This document shows positions 1-9,821 of a stretch of DNA of 64,000 bases, one piece after another. The DNA lies in contig CAUJNA010002868.1 in the NCBI GenBank assembly GCA_963377175.1, positions 639,478 through 703,477 on the forward strand. The letters are read 5' to 3'. The notes beneath the pieces are model-generated. The model had not been told where the DNA came from. It did no database searches and saw only the letters and a list, made by a program, of their open reading frames with translations. The translations under genes were made by a program, and so were the position numbers. Positions within the stretch are counted from its first letter, which is position 1. Every line of letters starts with the position of its first letter. The stretch comes from Effrenium voratum. Taxonomy: Eukaryota; Sar; Dinophyceae; Suessiales; Symbiodiniaceae.

Positions 1-130
1 GATGCCCACCATCTGCTTGACAACTACAAAGCCCATGTCTCGCCTCTGGTGCGCATCAGGGGATTCAAGCACCTCCTGTCAAAGTGTACAGGAAGTACAT
101 GGAAGTACAAAGACACCTCCGCCAAGTATC

Positions 131-293
131 TCAAACCTCTCTTGCTTCCAGGTCTAGTTGCGCCTCTCCCAGCCTCTCCTGTGGACTCCAAGCTTGATGA
201 TGGCTCACACTCAGCACACAGAACATATCATCCATAACCTGACATGAGCCCCCCGATTCAGCATCCTTCCTTGTGAGCTCATTTTGCCCCTCA
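131..293 (-). CDS. possible 3' exon, hypothetical protein
   Basis: A minus-strand open stretch follows an acceptor-like CTGCCAG|G near 293 and ends with a stop at 131. It contains residues such as SPQERLGEAQLDLEAREV, which look protein-like and helical. No family is recognised. The reading could be chance, since composition is only moderately GC-rich and no partner exon was phase-checked. Confidence 0.25.
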
Positions 294-612
294 AACCTGG
301 CAGTTCTGGCCCACGCTGAGGTTTGGGTTAGGATCGGGGCTCGAACTTTTGCCGGCCCCATGGGTTTTGGCATCAAAGTCACCCTAGTCAGGTAAAGTGC
401 AACCAGTTCGAACTAAGGGTGCTGAACTTTGCCCAAAGCCTGGTATTTTGCCTATATGTTGGAGCCTGCCTCCAAACCCTACAGCAACAGTCATCACAAT
501 TTGGAAGAACGTCTTGGTTGATCGAAATGGCTGTGGGTCAAAAATAGGGTAACGCCAAACTGGGTGACCCTGGGTGGAAACATGGACGAAAATTCCTGCT
601 TGTTTCATTTAC

Positions 613-745
613 CCATGCCCAAATGTTCAGCCACTGGGAGGCAGGGTCCAAGGCCGAACATGTCCCATCGAATGCCCCTGGGGGCGTGGGCGCTGGGAAC
701 CACCGGCTGCGTGGAGCGCCTTCCGGAAACTCCCATGAGACGAGT
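613..745 (-). CDS. candidate internal exon, frame unresolved
   Basis: This GC-rich block is bounded on the minus strand by an acceptor (CTTCCCAG|A at 746-748) and a donor (GG|GTAAAT at 607-612). All three minus frames are open or nearly open, so the protein cannot be chosen. The element directly downstream in the + direction (about 780-860) belongs to the dispersed intron motif family containing CTTGGCTTCCCTTT. Confidence 0.35.
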
Positions 746-1539
746 CTGGGAAGCAAGGGCTGGCAAGAAACGCTTCTGGGTGTGTCCTCTTGAAGGGACA
801 CCCCCAAAATGGTGGTGTTGCTCTTGGCTTCCCTTTGCCACAAGGGTGGAACCCTCAAAACAGGATGGTTTATCTTGTGGAGGCGTAGGTGAGCCATAGT
901 CAATGAAGCTTTTGGGGGACTCCCGTATGGTTTCAAATAACAAGCAGGAACCGGCAGGCATCCCGGGCTGCGTGTTCAGATGGTGGGCCGCAAGAAAAAA
1001 GGGACTCCCCTTTCCTGCGTTGAGTTGGACCCTTTGAAGCACGCCTTCACGTTCTGAGAAAGAAAAAAACCCTAGACTTAGACCAAAACTTAGCCTCTAT
1101 CTCTGTGGAGGTTAAAACCGGCCAATAGTCATGTAACAAACCACGTCACTCTTCATGTAAGTATTCATGTAAACAAAAACAGGCCTTAAAGAAACACGTA
1201 AAAGATCATGTAAACAATGTGTGCCTCAGTGTTGGAAGCTGGAAGCTGCATCATTTGCCATGTAACAGGCCTGAACAGAGATAAAAGGCGCACAATCAGA
1301 CAAGCCAATGGCAAAACATTGGCACAAAGAAGGTAAGGCTCCAACGCGCCCCTCCCATCTCCATAACAAGCGCCCAAGGTGTTGATTGAATGATCTTTGT
1401 TAAATCCTTAGCAGCTGCCGTGCGAATGTTAGGAGGCCAAACATCTTAAGTCTTAAACACGTGGTTGGTAAGCCTAAGCATGCGTGAGCAGAAGCAAGAG
1501 CAATTCCTGAGCATGCTGTTGCAATCTTCGGAATGGTTC

Positions 1540-2010
1540 CTAGGTACGCAGCTCCAATGTCTCCGAACGGTTCAGAACGGTTCAGGGTATGATGCTGCAA
1601 TCCCTCCTGAACGGTTCAGCACGGTTCAGGGCATGCTGCTTGCAATTCTTCCTGAACGGCTCAGAACGGTTCAGGGTATGCCGCTGCAATGACTGCTGAA
1701 CGGTTCAGAACGGTTCATAGTATGATGCTGCAATCCCTCCTGAACGGTTCAGAACGGTTCCTGGGAAGCTTGAGTGACGAACGGTTCAGAACGGTTCAGA
1801 ACGGTTCTGAACTATACGCCTGCTCTGTGCGCTGCTTGCTAGATGGGCTCCAGAACGGTTCAGAACGGTTCAGGGGCATGGGTTCCAATGCCTCCGGAAC
1901 GGTTCAGAACGGTTCAGGGGCAAGCGTTCCAATGCTTTCGGAACGGTTCAGAACGGTTCAGGGGCATGCAGTTTGGTTGCCACCGTTCCTCGGAACGGTT
2001 CGTGAGCACG
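1540..2010. repeat. 44-bp tandem satellite with paired GAACGGTTC boxes
   Basis: The motif GAACGGTTCAGAACGGTTC recurs at 1565, 1609, 1654, 1698 and 1742 (spacing 44-45 bp). It recurs again at about 1781, 1853, 1895, 1939 and 1992. Each unit has two 9-mer boxes 11 bp apart plus a spacer such as GGTATGATGCTGCAATCC. The box is almost self-complementary, so each unit could form small hairpins. An inverse-orientation pair (AACCGTTC) stands alone at about 2158-2180. Confidence 0.85.
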
Positions 2011-3487
2011 CGGCTGGCGGTTCCTAGTCCTAGGTAAATGGTCAGGCCGGCATCGGAACATCGCAAGCGATCCGAAATCTCAAAGCACAAAAAGGCAAAG
2101 ACTTGTCTGAAATTTACGCGAAAATTTACGCAACCATTTACGCAGAAAAAGGCTGGCTGAACCGTTCTGAACCGTTCAGGGGACACATTTTGAGCATGGA
2201 GGTCCGTCCGCAGAACTTGCGTGCACATGTGACAGCATCGATCGCTCCTCTTTTCCGGCCTTTGCTCAACTGGGTTTCTGGAATCGGTTCTTGGATTCCC
2301 TGGGTCTTGCGGACAAACAAGGCGAAGCCGCGGCAAAGGAAAAAAACAAAAAAACAACGCGCGACAGTACCACAACGCGGCAAGCAAAGCTGCAAGAAGG
2401 CAAGGCTTAAAATCGTCCTTTGCAACTCCTGACTGGTTGGATCAGCGGCCACGCGGAGACAACCTCGTAGAGTCGTGTGTGCATGTGTGTTTGTGTGTGT
2501 GTGGGTGGTGTCTGTGTGTCTGTGCGCCAGGTGCATGTTAGGAATATAGACGTTAATCTTGATGTTCTTCAAGATTGGCCCTCGCAAGGTCGCCCAACAA
2601 ATAGCTGACTAAGTCTTGATTGTTGGAAAGCGCCCTCAAATATTCTTAATGTTGTTCACGCAGCTGACATAACCAATGACCGGACATACCGGACGTTCTT
2701 TGACAAGACGCAGTGTTCCTAGTCCTCGGTTCCTACAACATCTCCTTTCTCATGATCACTAAACACAAATTGACATGTATCTTGGTGGGGGTTCTGGCTG
2801 CTTATTAGCATGGCAACGCAACCCAAGCGCAAGCATGGGCGCACGCGCTTTTGCGTCCGGAGCTTTTTGGCTTTGCCAACGCGACACATGCTCGCGAGCA
2901 AAAACTGTGGCTCGCAGCTACCAGTACGCATGAACATTCATGTCAAAGTTGTCGCGGCTCTTCCAATGGTTCATGACTCATGACGCTTTGCCTTCCTTCA
3001 GTGATATGAGCAGGTTAAATTCGCGAAGGGGAAGATTCTCGCCAATACACATCCCTGTCAATGAGGGACACTAAGTCCAGCTCACGCAGGGTCACTCAAG
3101 ATCGGGCAAGCCAAAATAAGTTACAACTAATTTACCTCACTATTTACCATATTATTTACGGACTCTTCCTATTAAGGGCCAGGCCAACCAGAAAGCTTGA
3201 TTTATTTACGTGATTGTTTACGCTTTTATTTTCGGGTACGGCGAAAACGACAGACACCCCTATTTATAGAGGCTAAGTGTTGGTTTAACCCTAGACTGTT
3301 TGATTTTGTCCCATCAAACTGATCTTCAATCAGGATCAAACCCCAATTGTAAGGAGGTGAGCAAGTATAAGAAACCATGCACATGTATAGTAGCTTAAAG
3401 GGCAGATATCCGCACCAGTGCTTGGGCCTGTCCTCTTCATCTAGCCAGGCGTTTTTCGTGGCTCGGCTGCTTCACCCCGAAAACCCG
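2011..3487. other. non-coding stretch, no exon supported
   Basis: No exon with convincing splice sites was found. The stretch contains a short GT-rich run (2475-2525), scattered TTTACG/TTTACC words around 3125-3225 and an A/T-rich background. It is probably intergenic or intronic. Confidence 0.4.
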
Positions 3488-3504
3488 AGGGGGGGGGGGG
3501 GGGG
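3488..3504. repeat. poly-G run
   Basis: An uninterrupted G run of about 17 nt lies just downstream (gene sense) of the candidate exon at 3511-3573. Similar G or C homopolymers occur at 8974, 14286, 15355, 30749 and 32040. Confidence 0.8.
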
Positions 3505-3510
3505 ACTGCG

Positions 3511-3573
3511 TCAAGCCCGGGACACGCGCCAGCTCTCGCATGCCAGCTCGCGCCTGTTGATCGCGGTGAAGGC
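3511..3573 (-). CDS. candidate exon near the 3' end of gene at 3.5-5.3 kb
   Basis: After an AG|G acceptor at 3574, the minus strand encodes AFTAINRRELACESWR. It then meets either a GTGTCC donor (at 3525) or a TGA at 3511-3513 if read through. Composition is GC-rich and clearly exon-like. A copy of the 125-bp inverted-repeat element (3600-3722) sits immediately upstream in the intron. Confidence 0.4.
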   Translation of the reverse strand, partial: AFTAINRRELACESWRVSRA

Positions 3574-3599
3574 CTCCGGCCCGAACGTCGAACGATTCC

Positions 3600-3722
3600 A
3601 TGGCCATGGGTCAAAAGCCAAATCGGTTAGCCCCCAGTGAACATCCTCCCCACTAAAATAGGTTCTAAAATGGGTGGTGCACCTATCCCAAAAGGGTACC
3701 ATTGGTTTTGAACCATGGCCAT
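3600..3722 (-). mobile_element. copy of about 125-bp TIR element (family A)
   Basis: This copy has the family landmarks GGCCATGGGTCAAAA, CCCAGTGAACATCC, AGGTTCTAAAATGGGTGG and GGTTTTGA, in the same orientation as the copies at 21.3, 28.6, 51.5, 56.9 and 63.9 kb. It lies a few bases upstream (gene sense) of an exon-like block. Confidence 0.7.
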
Positions 3723-4042
3723 GTGAATTGGCGGGGTATAGGACAAGACAAAGCAGGGTCACCGAATTTACCTTGCTGGTTTCCGTTGAAACGATTGTCA
3801 CCTATTGGAGGTTCCGAAAACGGAAATCGAGGAAACCTGGAGTTCCCTTTTGGCTTCCGCTCCATGGAAGCAGGGAAGCAGGACTCCTCATGTGCGTACA
3901 TTTAGAGCCTCCATTCGACAGGATTGCCGTTGCCTTTCCCTTGAAACATCACCCGCCAGAAGCAAAATCACCAAGTGGCCTTTCCCACACATGACGCAAT
4001 TCACGCAGCTGGTGTCTGATCCTGGAGGGGCTGAAAGGATAC

Positions 4043-4201
4043 CGCTCCCAGATCCGGCCTGCGGGGGCATGGCCTGTCTGGGCGACATCACCGGCGTCCC
4101 CGCGTAGAGCGGCGCGCTGAGGAGCCGCGCCGGCGCCGGCGGGGCTGGACTGGGGATGCCTCTGGGCGAGGCCTCAGCCGCCATGTGGGCGTGGACATGA
4201 C
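4043..4201 (-). CDS. internal exon, Pro/Ala-rich
   Basis: The acceptor TTAGACAG|G and donor GC|GGTATCC region bound 159 nt. The best frame begins 2 nt in and includes MAAEASPRGIPSPAPPAPAR and later PRQAMPPQAGSGS. It is likely a disordered linker. A second frame is Arg-rich and less likely. It sits between the exon at 4575-4693 and the block at 3511-3573, presumably one gene. The family is not recognised. Confidence 0.6.
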
Positions 4202-4574
4202 CTGTCTAAGGAGTATTGAGAGGGCCCTATTCAAAGGAAGCTTAAGAGGGACTTCTGCAGTGCTGAAACTGATTGAGCTACAAGAAGGCCACTCCCTTCT
4301 TCGCTTGCTAGCTAGCCAACTAAGTACTGTAGTCCCCAACTAGCTAACAATGACTTGCAGCTAGCTGCCTAACTGACTAATTTTCTGAGCAACCAGCTAC
4401 ATGGATACGTAGATTAGCTGGAAGGGCAGATTTCCTGCAACGAAGTGTGTCCTGGCGGATGGGATGGCTGGAGACAGAGCACGCATTTGGCCACGAAAGC
4501 CAAAAGGCACACTTGATGAAGCCCCTGTGCGAAACCACTGCCATGTGAAGTGCCTGACGCGAGCAGAAACTTAG

Positions 4575-4693
4575 GATCGGCCCTGTCTCATGCCTCCCCG
4601 TAGGCGAGCAGCAGTCACGTAGCCGCTGAAGCCGCTCACGTTGACCCGAGGTGTGGGCGGGGTTGCCGCGGTCAGGTTGTGCTGGCTCATCGC
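4575..4693 (-). CDS. internal exon, frame inferred from phase
   Basis: The acceptor CCTGTCAG|G is at 4694. The phase carried over from the exon at 4929-5030 (one leftover base) selects a frame reading GDEPAQPDRGNPAHTSGQRE then RLQRLRDCCSPTGRHE. An alternative frame (MSQHNLTAATPPTPRVN) is also open. The 3' end is not fixed: the donor may be GC or GA type. Confidence 0.45.
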
Positions 4694-4928
4694 CTGACAG
4701 GGTCGCACACTCTTCGATAGCCGGGCACGGCAGAGTCAACTTGGGGGGGGGTCCGGAGCACCAGCTAGTTAGTGGCAGTCGCGCTTTTGGTGGGGAGCTC
4801 AGTTCGACGAACATGGTCCTTCGGGTTTATCTAAAGCTTGGCATTGGCTTCTACGTTTCAAGGAAACTGCCACTGTTGGAGGCCAGTCAAACAAGTTTTC
4901 GGGGATTCGAAGATGGGTTTGAGGTGAC

Positions 4929-5030
4929 CTCCCCTCTGCGCATAAACCCTCTGTTCCACTCGTTTTGGTGGCGAGTGTGGCAACTGCGGTGGGAAAACCA
5001 CACCGCACGCTCCAACGCCCTCCATACCAA
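4929..5030 (-). CDS. internal exon after an introner-like intron
   Basis: This exon starts immediately after the CCTAG of the 108-bp intron at 5031-5138. Carrying one base from the upstream exon gives VGMEGVGACGVVFPPQLPHS then PPKRVEQRVYAQRG before the donor GGAG|GTCACC. The frame is continuous across the junction with the exon at 5139-5289, which supports the intron call. There is no recognisable domain. Confidence 0.72.
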
Positions 5031-5142
5031 CTAGGTCCTCCAGTAGAGAGGATAAAATAAGAGTACCCTTTTTGCTGTAGTCTATTTTAGTAGGGGAACC
5101 CTCCCCCAAAAAAGGGTAAAAGGGCCCTACTGGGGGACCTAG
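5031..5142 (-). mobile_element. introner-like TIR element forming a 108-bp intron
   Basis: The ends are inverted repeats: CTAGGTCCTCCAGTAG at 5031-5046 and CTACTGGGGGACCTAG at 5127-5142 (15 of 16 match when one is reverse-complemented). On the minus strand the exon ends in CTAG, the intron starts GTCC inside the right repeat, and the intron ends CCTAG inside the left repeat. The element therefore supplies both splice sites. CCAA flanks both ends (5027-5030 and 5143-5146), a possible short target duplication. Reading phase is kept across the removed 108 bp. A diverged copy lies at 22949-23047. Confidence 0.75.
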
Positions 5143-5289
5143 CCAAGGATACTTCGGCGTTCCTGGCCACCTCTTGATCCCCGCCTGGGCGCGGGGCCAG
5201 TCGCTCTGGGCCCGGGCGCGGTTCTCCAACTCGACCGGCGTGATCTGTGGAGCGCTGACGGAGGCCGCCGGACGCCGCTTTTCCGGATC
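5139..5289 (-). CDS. internal exon, basic linker
   Basis: The acceptor CCTGTGCAG|GATCC is followed by 151 nt starting in phase 0: DPEKRRPAASVSAPQITPVE, then LENRARAQSDWPRAQAGIKR and WPGTPKYPWL. The donor is CTAG|GTCC, created by the TIR of the 5031-5142 element. There are no competing stops in this frame, whereas both other frames are Arg-rich shadows. The family is unknown. Confidence 0.75.
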
Positions 5290-5299
5290 CTGCACAGGG

Positions 5300-6210
5300 G
5301 TGTGGTTGCGTGGGGTGATGGGGGGGTGTCCGTTTCAGACAACGTTCTTGGAAGGATGTCTGGCACTGGCGAAAGATTAGAATTCCTTTTGGAGGGGTGT
5401 GACACCAAGCTAGGAATGCCCTGTTCTTGCCTTGGATAACCTCCAGCACGCGATCCGGCGTTTGTGCCGATTGTGGAAGGGGCAAAAGAACCGCCTGCAC
5501 GTGACCAGGTCTTCTCGCCACTTCGGGAAATGACTGGCAACAGTCAAGGCTGTTGAGGTGTGTGAAAATAGCGACCCAACCAAACACAAAGTGTCGTTGA
5601 TTTGCCCTCTCAAACAAGGGCCTCAGCGGGGTGGTGCCATTTTGGACCATAGGACCATGGTACCACCCCAAGGTGCTTTCCTTTGCGGTGTTCCTTTCAA
5701 TCCACAAGGGTTCCTTCCACAAGACATGCCCAAATGGGAACAACCATGTGCCTCTTTTTTTTGGTACAGTCACTTCTTTTCCATGGCCTCTCCTTTTTGG
5801 TTGATTTCTCCCAGAAAGCAGAAACAGGCAGAACCGGAGGAAGCCTTGGGAAGCGTATCTGCACCCTCTCTTTTCGTTTCGGTCCTTCTGGAGGTGGGCG
5901 GGCGAAGCCAGATCCACCTCACAGGAAAATACTGGGGGAAATACGAGGTGCTCTGTTTCAAAAGCAAAAATAGAACTTGAAGGGACCTCCGTTTGCGAGC
6001 ATTTTCCTCAGGGACCCTCATTCTTGTGCCATGCTTGCTTTTTGGAGGGGTAGTTCAGCGAACTGGCCAAAGATGCGACACCTAAGAGCACCAAACGGAA
6101 ACCGAATCACCAAAGCAAAGGCAAAATACAAACACTCAAAGAAAACAGGACACTAGATTTGGAAGCCGAAGGTTCACCCAAAGGAGGACGGTACTATGCT
6201 GCAAGCAAGA
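5300..6210. other. intronic or intergenic stretch
   Basis: No supported exon was found. Several G/C-poor blocks and a copy of the AAGGGAAGCC-type intron motif are visible. The open frames on both strands here have composition like the surrounding introns. Confidence 0.4.
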
Positions 6211-6213
6211 CAC

Positions 6214-6320
6214 TTGAAAGGCGCTTAGTGGCACGAGCGACTCCGGCGGCTGCATCCGGGGTTTGACCTCCTCTTTTGCGGTCGGAGCTGAAGACTCCGT
6301 TTCAGGCAGGGTCTCCTCAC
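6214..6320 (-). CDS. internal exon, acidic/Pro-rich
   Basis: The acceptor TTTTGGCTAG|G and donor CTTTCAA|GTGTC bound 107 nt. The clean frame reads EETLPETESSAPTAKEEVKP and RMQPPESLVPLSAFQ. Glu/Pro/Ser content suggests a disordered region. It lies downstream (gene sense) of the exon at 6569-6662, but whether both belong to one gene depends on whether the TGA at 6569 is real. Confidence 0.55.
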
Positions 6321-6568
6321 CTAGCCAAAAGCCCGGCTGGAGAATGACAGGTGGTGCTGGCCATGCCTCTTGAACGCAAACCAAAGACTGGGAAAACGAT
6401 ATTCCTTTGGGTTGTCACAGCTGAACATGCATCAAAACTGAAACTGAGAACCCAAAGCTCAAAAGAATCAGAATCAGAACCTGCCTCAAAGGAAGGTCAA
6501 CCCAAACTTCTGGAAAATCCTCTACAGGGCATCTCTTTCTTTCTTGAAACCGTCACTTAACCTTCACC

Positions 6569-6662
6569 TCATCCCCGACCGCTCGCCGCCGAGGCCGAGC
6601 CGCTGCTCACAGGTGGAGCGAAGCTCTCCGTCCCTTTCTTCACCTCTGGCGCTTTGTCCTCG
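6569..6662 (-). CDS. exon ending in TGA, possible C-terminus
   Basis: The acceptor CCTGCCGTGCAG|C is followed by EDKAPEVKKGTESFAPPVSS then GSASAASGRG and a TGA at 6569-6571. If real, this ends a gene. The TGA sits close to GTCGGG and GTGAAG, so an alternative donor inside the last codons is possible. The acceptor region is duplicated just upstream (see repeat at 6663-6840). Confidence 0.55.
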
Positions 6663-6840
6663 CTGCACGGCAGGGAGAGCGAAACCAACCATTTCCTTAA
6701 ACATGCTCCCAATGATTCGCCCATTGGTGCAGGGAAACGGGAAAAGAGGCCAACCAGTTCCTACATGCACGGCAGACAAAGGGAAACCAACCCCTCCTTC
6801 TTACATGCTCCCAATGCTTCGCCCATTGGTGCAGGAAAAA
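6663..6840 (-). repeat. tandem duplication of a 3' intron end
   Basis: The block containing ACATGCTCCCAATG, TCGCCCATTGGTGCAGG and the CCGTGCA acceptor area occurs twice, at about 6663-6740 and 6765-6840, period 102 bp. Only the copy next to the exon keeps the intact GCAG acceptor. The distal copy reads GCATG at the equivalent place. Confidence 0.7.
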
Positions 6841-7526
6841 AACAGGGGGCTCGCGGCGGAAGAAAGTAAAACTTTTGTTGCCCCCGGCCCGTTGTAAACT
6901 AGCTCCCTTTCCAAAGGATCTTCAGTCCGTGTTGGTGGGCGGCAGGGCAATTAAGGGAACCGCAATATATAAGGACAAAATGTGGGAAAAGGGAATAGAA
7001 GTCTCCTTCAATCGCGGATCCCAGGGAATTCAAGAGGACACCAAGAGACGCGCCCAACCCCAGTCAAGGGAACCCTATTTGAGATTGATTCCATCTTTAG
7101 GCTGGACGCCACCAAACGAAAAGGAGGAAGTCGAATCCAAAAGCCATGGGCAACTACCTACCCATTGTAGTCCCCGTTCTGGGACACCTGGAAGCAACCA
7201 TTTGTAGTTCCCAAAACCGTGAAGTCCCCCAAAATAGGTGTAGAATATTATACATCTATATTTGCTTTGCTCCTTGAAGCAAAGGCATGAGCAAGTAGCG
7301 AGGTACCCTCCCCCAGACTCATATGGAAGCTCCCAGACCCCTTTGGAACACGTGGTTCCATTTACACATGCCTTCTGGGAGCTTACATATTAGTCTGAGG
7401 GAGTGTACTGTTTGTAGTCCCAACTGTCTCCTCATGATTAGAGTTAGGTCCAGTTGACGAATGCATATTTTAGTGTTTGCTTCACTTTGAGTCACTGGTA
7501 AAATGTAAGATGTATCCTAAGTCTAC

Positions 7527-7659
7527 CCCAGTCCTCCTTGTGGTTCTTTTCCTTCTCCAGCAGCTTCTGCATCGCGTCGAAGCGGGACCAGCACTGCTCA
7601 GCCTGCTGCTGGCTGTCCTCCCACCGCTGCCGCCACAGCAGGCTCGCATGCTCCAGGTC
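7527..7659 (-). CDS. coiled-coil exon
   Basis: The phase-0 frame starts DLEHASLLWRQRWEDSQQQA and continues EQCWSRFDAMQKLLEKEKNH, KEDW before the donor GG|GTAGAC. Heptad-like spacing of Leu/Trp/Phe and high Gln/Glu/Lys mark a coiled coil. The start follows GGGGAAG|G, and the frame continues from the exon at 8126-8177 (leftover 0). It is probably part of a cytoskeletal-type coiled-coil protein, with no specific family recognised. Confidence 0.7.
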
Positions 7660-8125
7660 CTTCCCCGGACGAATGTGGACCCCGTGTTAAGGCAACCCCA
7701 GTTTAGGCCTAGGGGTTCCCTGGGTTTAGTGGGTAATCATCACTTTTAGAGGGGGACACCCCCCTATTTATAAACAAAAACCACTCAATATCCGCCTTGT
7801 CTGGGCATGATACGATTTCAGCCCAAGCCCTCTGAGCGCGTCTGTATGCCTGTGGTCTGTGATGTTTTGGATGCACTTACCCCTTACCGCTAGCCATGAG
7901 CAGCAACAACAAAACGTGACATTCCGCATTTTGATCAGCATCGGCACCGAAAAATGGCTTCACCAGATCGCGCTGTCAACCCCAACAAAACCACAAGGCA
8001 AAACAAAACTGTCACATCTGGTATGTTTGCCTTCTTTGGTACTACCCTACCAACAGCAAGAAACAAACCCGAAGGCGCTGTTCATGTCTGCTCACAACAG
8101 AATTCAGAAAAGAAAGACTTTGAAC

Positions 8126-8177
8126 CTTGAGTCGGCGTGCTCCGCCTGAGCACTGGAGCGCGCCCCGTCGGCGGTCA
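8126..8177 (-). CDS. short internal exon (52 nt)
   Basis: It is bounded by GATCAG|T and TCAAG|GTTCAA. With the AA leftover from the exon at 8673-8757 the frame reads N DRRRGALQCSGGARRLK, ending in phase 0. That matches the start of the next exon at 7659. Another frame (TADGARSSAQAEHADS) is equally protein-like but breaks the phase chain. Confidence 0.5.
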
Positions 8178-8319
8178 CTGATCAAGGTGTGTCAGGCCAA
8201 CCCCCTTGTCACAGTTTCCGGCCCAAGCGAAACCGGGAAGCAAACAAATGATCACGGCCGCCATCGCGCTCACAGAGGCAGCCAGGGGTAGACCGAGAAA
8301 AGAATGAACATGGTGCGGC

Positions 8320-8640
8320 AGGTAATAAAGTGCGGGTGAATCCAAAAATACAAAACAAGCAGCAAAAACACCGAAACAAAATAATCAACGAGAAGGAAAG
8401 CGAACAAACGCCACACAACAAACCAAAGAGGACAAGCAATAAAACGAGAGTCAAAGAACACAACGAAAAGTCAAACAGGCAATCAATAGCAACCAAGCAA
8501 CCAACAGATGCGGCAAGAGCCTCTAAGAACGGGAAACCTGAAAATAAATGAAAAAGGAAAGCAACAAACAAAAGCCACCAGCACGCGTAAACAACCATGG
8601 CAACACGTTCAACAACAAAAACAAGAAACAACATGGGGGT
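8320..8640. repeat. A/C-rich low-complexity intron segment
   Basis: Dense AAC/AAAC/ACAA words on the + strand (GT/T-rich in gene sense) form a low-complexity block inside the intron between exons at 8673 and 8177. Similar blocks occur at 8995-9190, 13500-13680, 14000-14210 and 15540-15610. Confidence 0.6.
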
Positions 8641-8672
8641 AAACTTGGAAAAAACTGAACGCAAAAACTCAC

Positions 8673-8757
8673 TTAGCTTCGATTGCACCTTCAATGCTGC
8701 CGAGATCCAACGATTCGTAGATTGGTGAGAAAAGTGATGAAAAGTGGCGGCTCAAAT
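8673..8757 (-). CDS. internal exon of the coiled-coil gene
   Basis: The acceptor GACCCAG|AT and canonical donor GCTAA|GTGAGT bound 85 nt. The frame reads LSRHFSSLFSPIYESLDLGS then IEGAIEA. It is one of the better-defined exons because both splice sites are strong. The 2-nt start needs one leftover base from upstream. That is supplied if the 9.7-kb exon uses a GC donor. Confidence 0.65.
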
Positions 8758-8973
8758 CTGGGTCGGGATGGTTTGGAGTGGCAATTTTATGCTGTGTCAA
8801 CTTGAGACGAAACAAAACTAGGAGTCCTTTGCGTGGATTTTCACAAACAAACATTTACTAAAACATGCTGCATATCTAACATGGGCTCGGCACGTCCCAA
8901 ACATGCAGCCCATTACAGACGCTCAGCAGAGCACCGCTTGAAAAGAACACCAACAGACTGGAACAAAATACCG

Positions 8974-9190
8974 GGGGGGGGGGGGGGGCGGGGACAAAAA
9001 GCAGTAAAAACAGTCAGGCAGGGAACAAACATCGCAAACATAACAATGAACAAACACTGCAACAAAAGAGAAAAAATAAACACTGAAAACACAATTACAT
9101 AAATGGAGGAACAACACCAGCAAACGTACGATCAAGAAGCCCAAACAAACAAGAAAAAGAAGAGAAGACAAACCGTCAACAAAACGACAA
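8974..9190. repeat. poly-G run followed by A/C-rich low complexity
   Basis: A run of about 16 G is followed by about 200 bp of AAC/AAAC-rich sequence on the + strand. In gene sense this is a T/G-rich intron tract. No coding signal. Confidence 0.7.
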
Positions 9191-9692
9191 TCAACAACTC
9201 AAACTGGATCATATACTTCGATACATCCCTGCTTCGGCATTAATTTGGCATCCAGAACTTTGATTCAGAATGCAACGCTGATGATACGTGCAGACCTGTT
9301 TTCTTGGGCCAAACACAGCTTTTACTGTTTGGGCCTTGGCTTGACTAAACTGAGGAAGAAACCTGCCAACAGCTTCAGGCTTATCAACTCAGAGGTAGCA
9401 TATGCTTGTGGCCAAAGTCTAAGAAACCTCCGTCTCAGCTGAGGGTGGGGCCAGGTCAGCTCCAGCATGCACACAGGAGAGGACGGATTGACTTCAAGGC
9501 GGATCATTGAAAAGTCTTTCGGCCCAAAACCCAGACAACAAGTAGAATGAGCAGCACAACAACGGTGTGTTGTTTTTTCTATTGTCAATATATTTAAAGA
9601 AACATGAATAACGAGCACAGAAACACAGAGGATGCTTTGGAAACCTTTGGCTTCTTTCAGGGAACCCTTAAATTCCAATTGAAAAACAACAC

Positions 9693-9821
9693 CTCCATGC
9701 GCCCAAGCTGGGAATCTCCTGCTTCTCGTGCTGCAGCTGGCGTTTGGCGCTCTCCGCCTCTTGAAGCTGCCTCTTCAAGTCCCAGTTCTCCTCCTGCAAA
9801 CTGGAAACTTGCTGGTTCGTT
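9693..9821 (-). CDS. coiled-coil exon
   Basis: The acceptor CCCTGCCTAG|A is followed by TNQQVSSLQEENWDLKRQLQ, EAESAKRQLQHEKQEIPSLG, with clear heptads (L, V, L positions). The 3' end is either GAG|GTGTTG at 9692 or a GC donor at TTGG|GCGC, which would restore phase with the exon at 8673-8757. It lies between the exons at 10676-10800 and 8673-8757, all apparently one long coiled-coil gene. Confidence 0.72.

Noticed and set aside
1540..2010. CRISPR-like array
   Set aside because: Spacers between the boxes are themselves conserved, units are 44 bp in a eukaryotic context, and no cas genes exist. It is a satellite.
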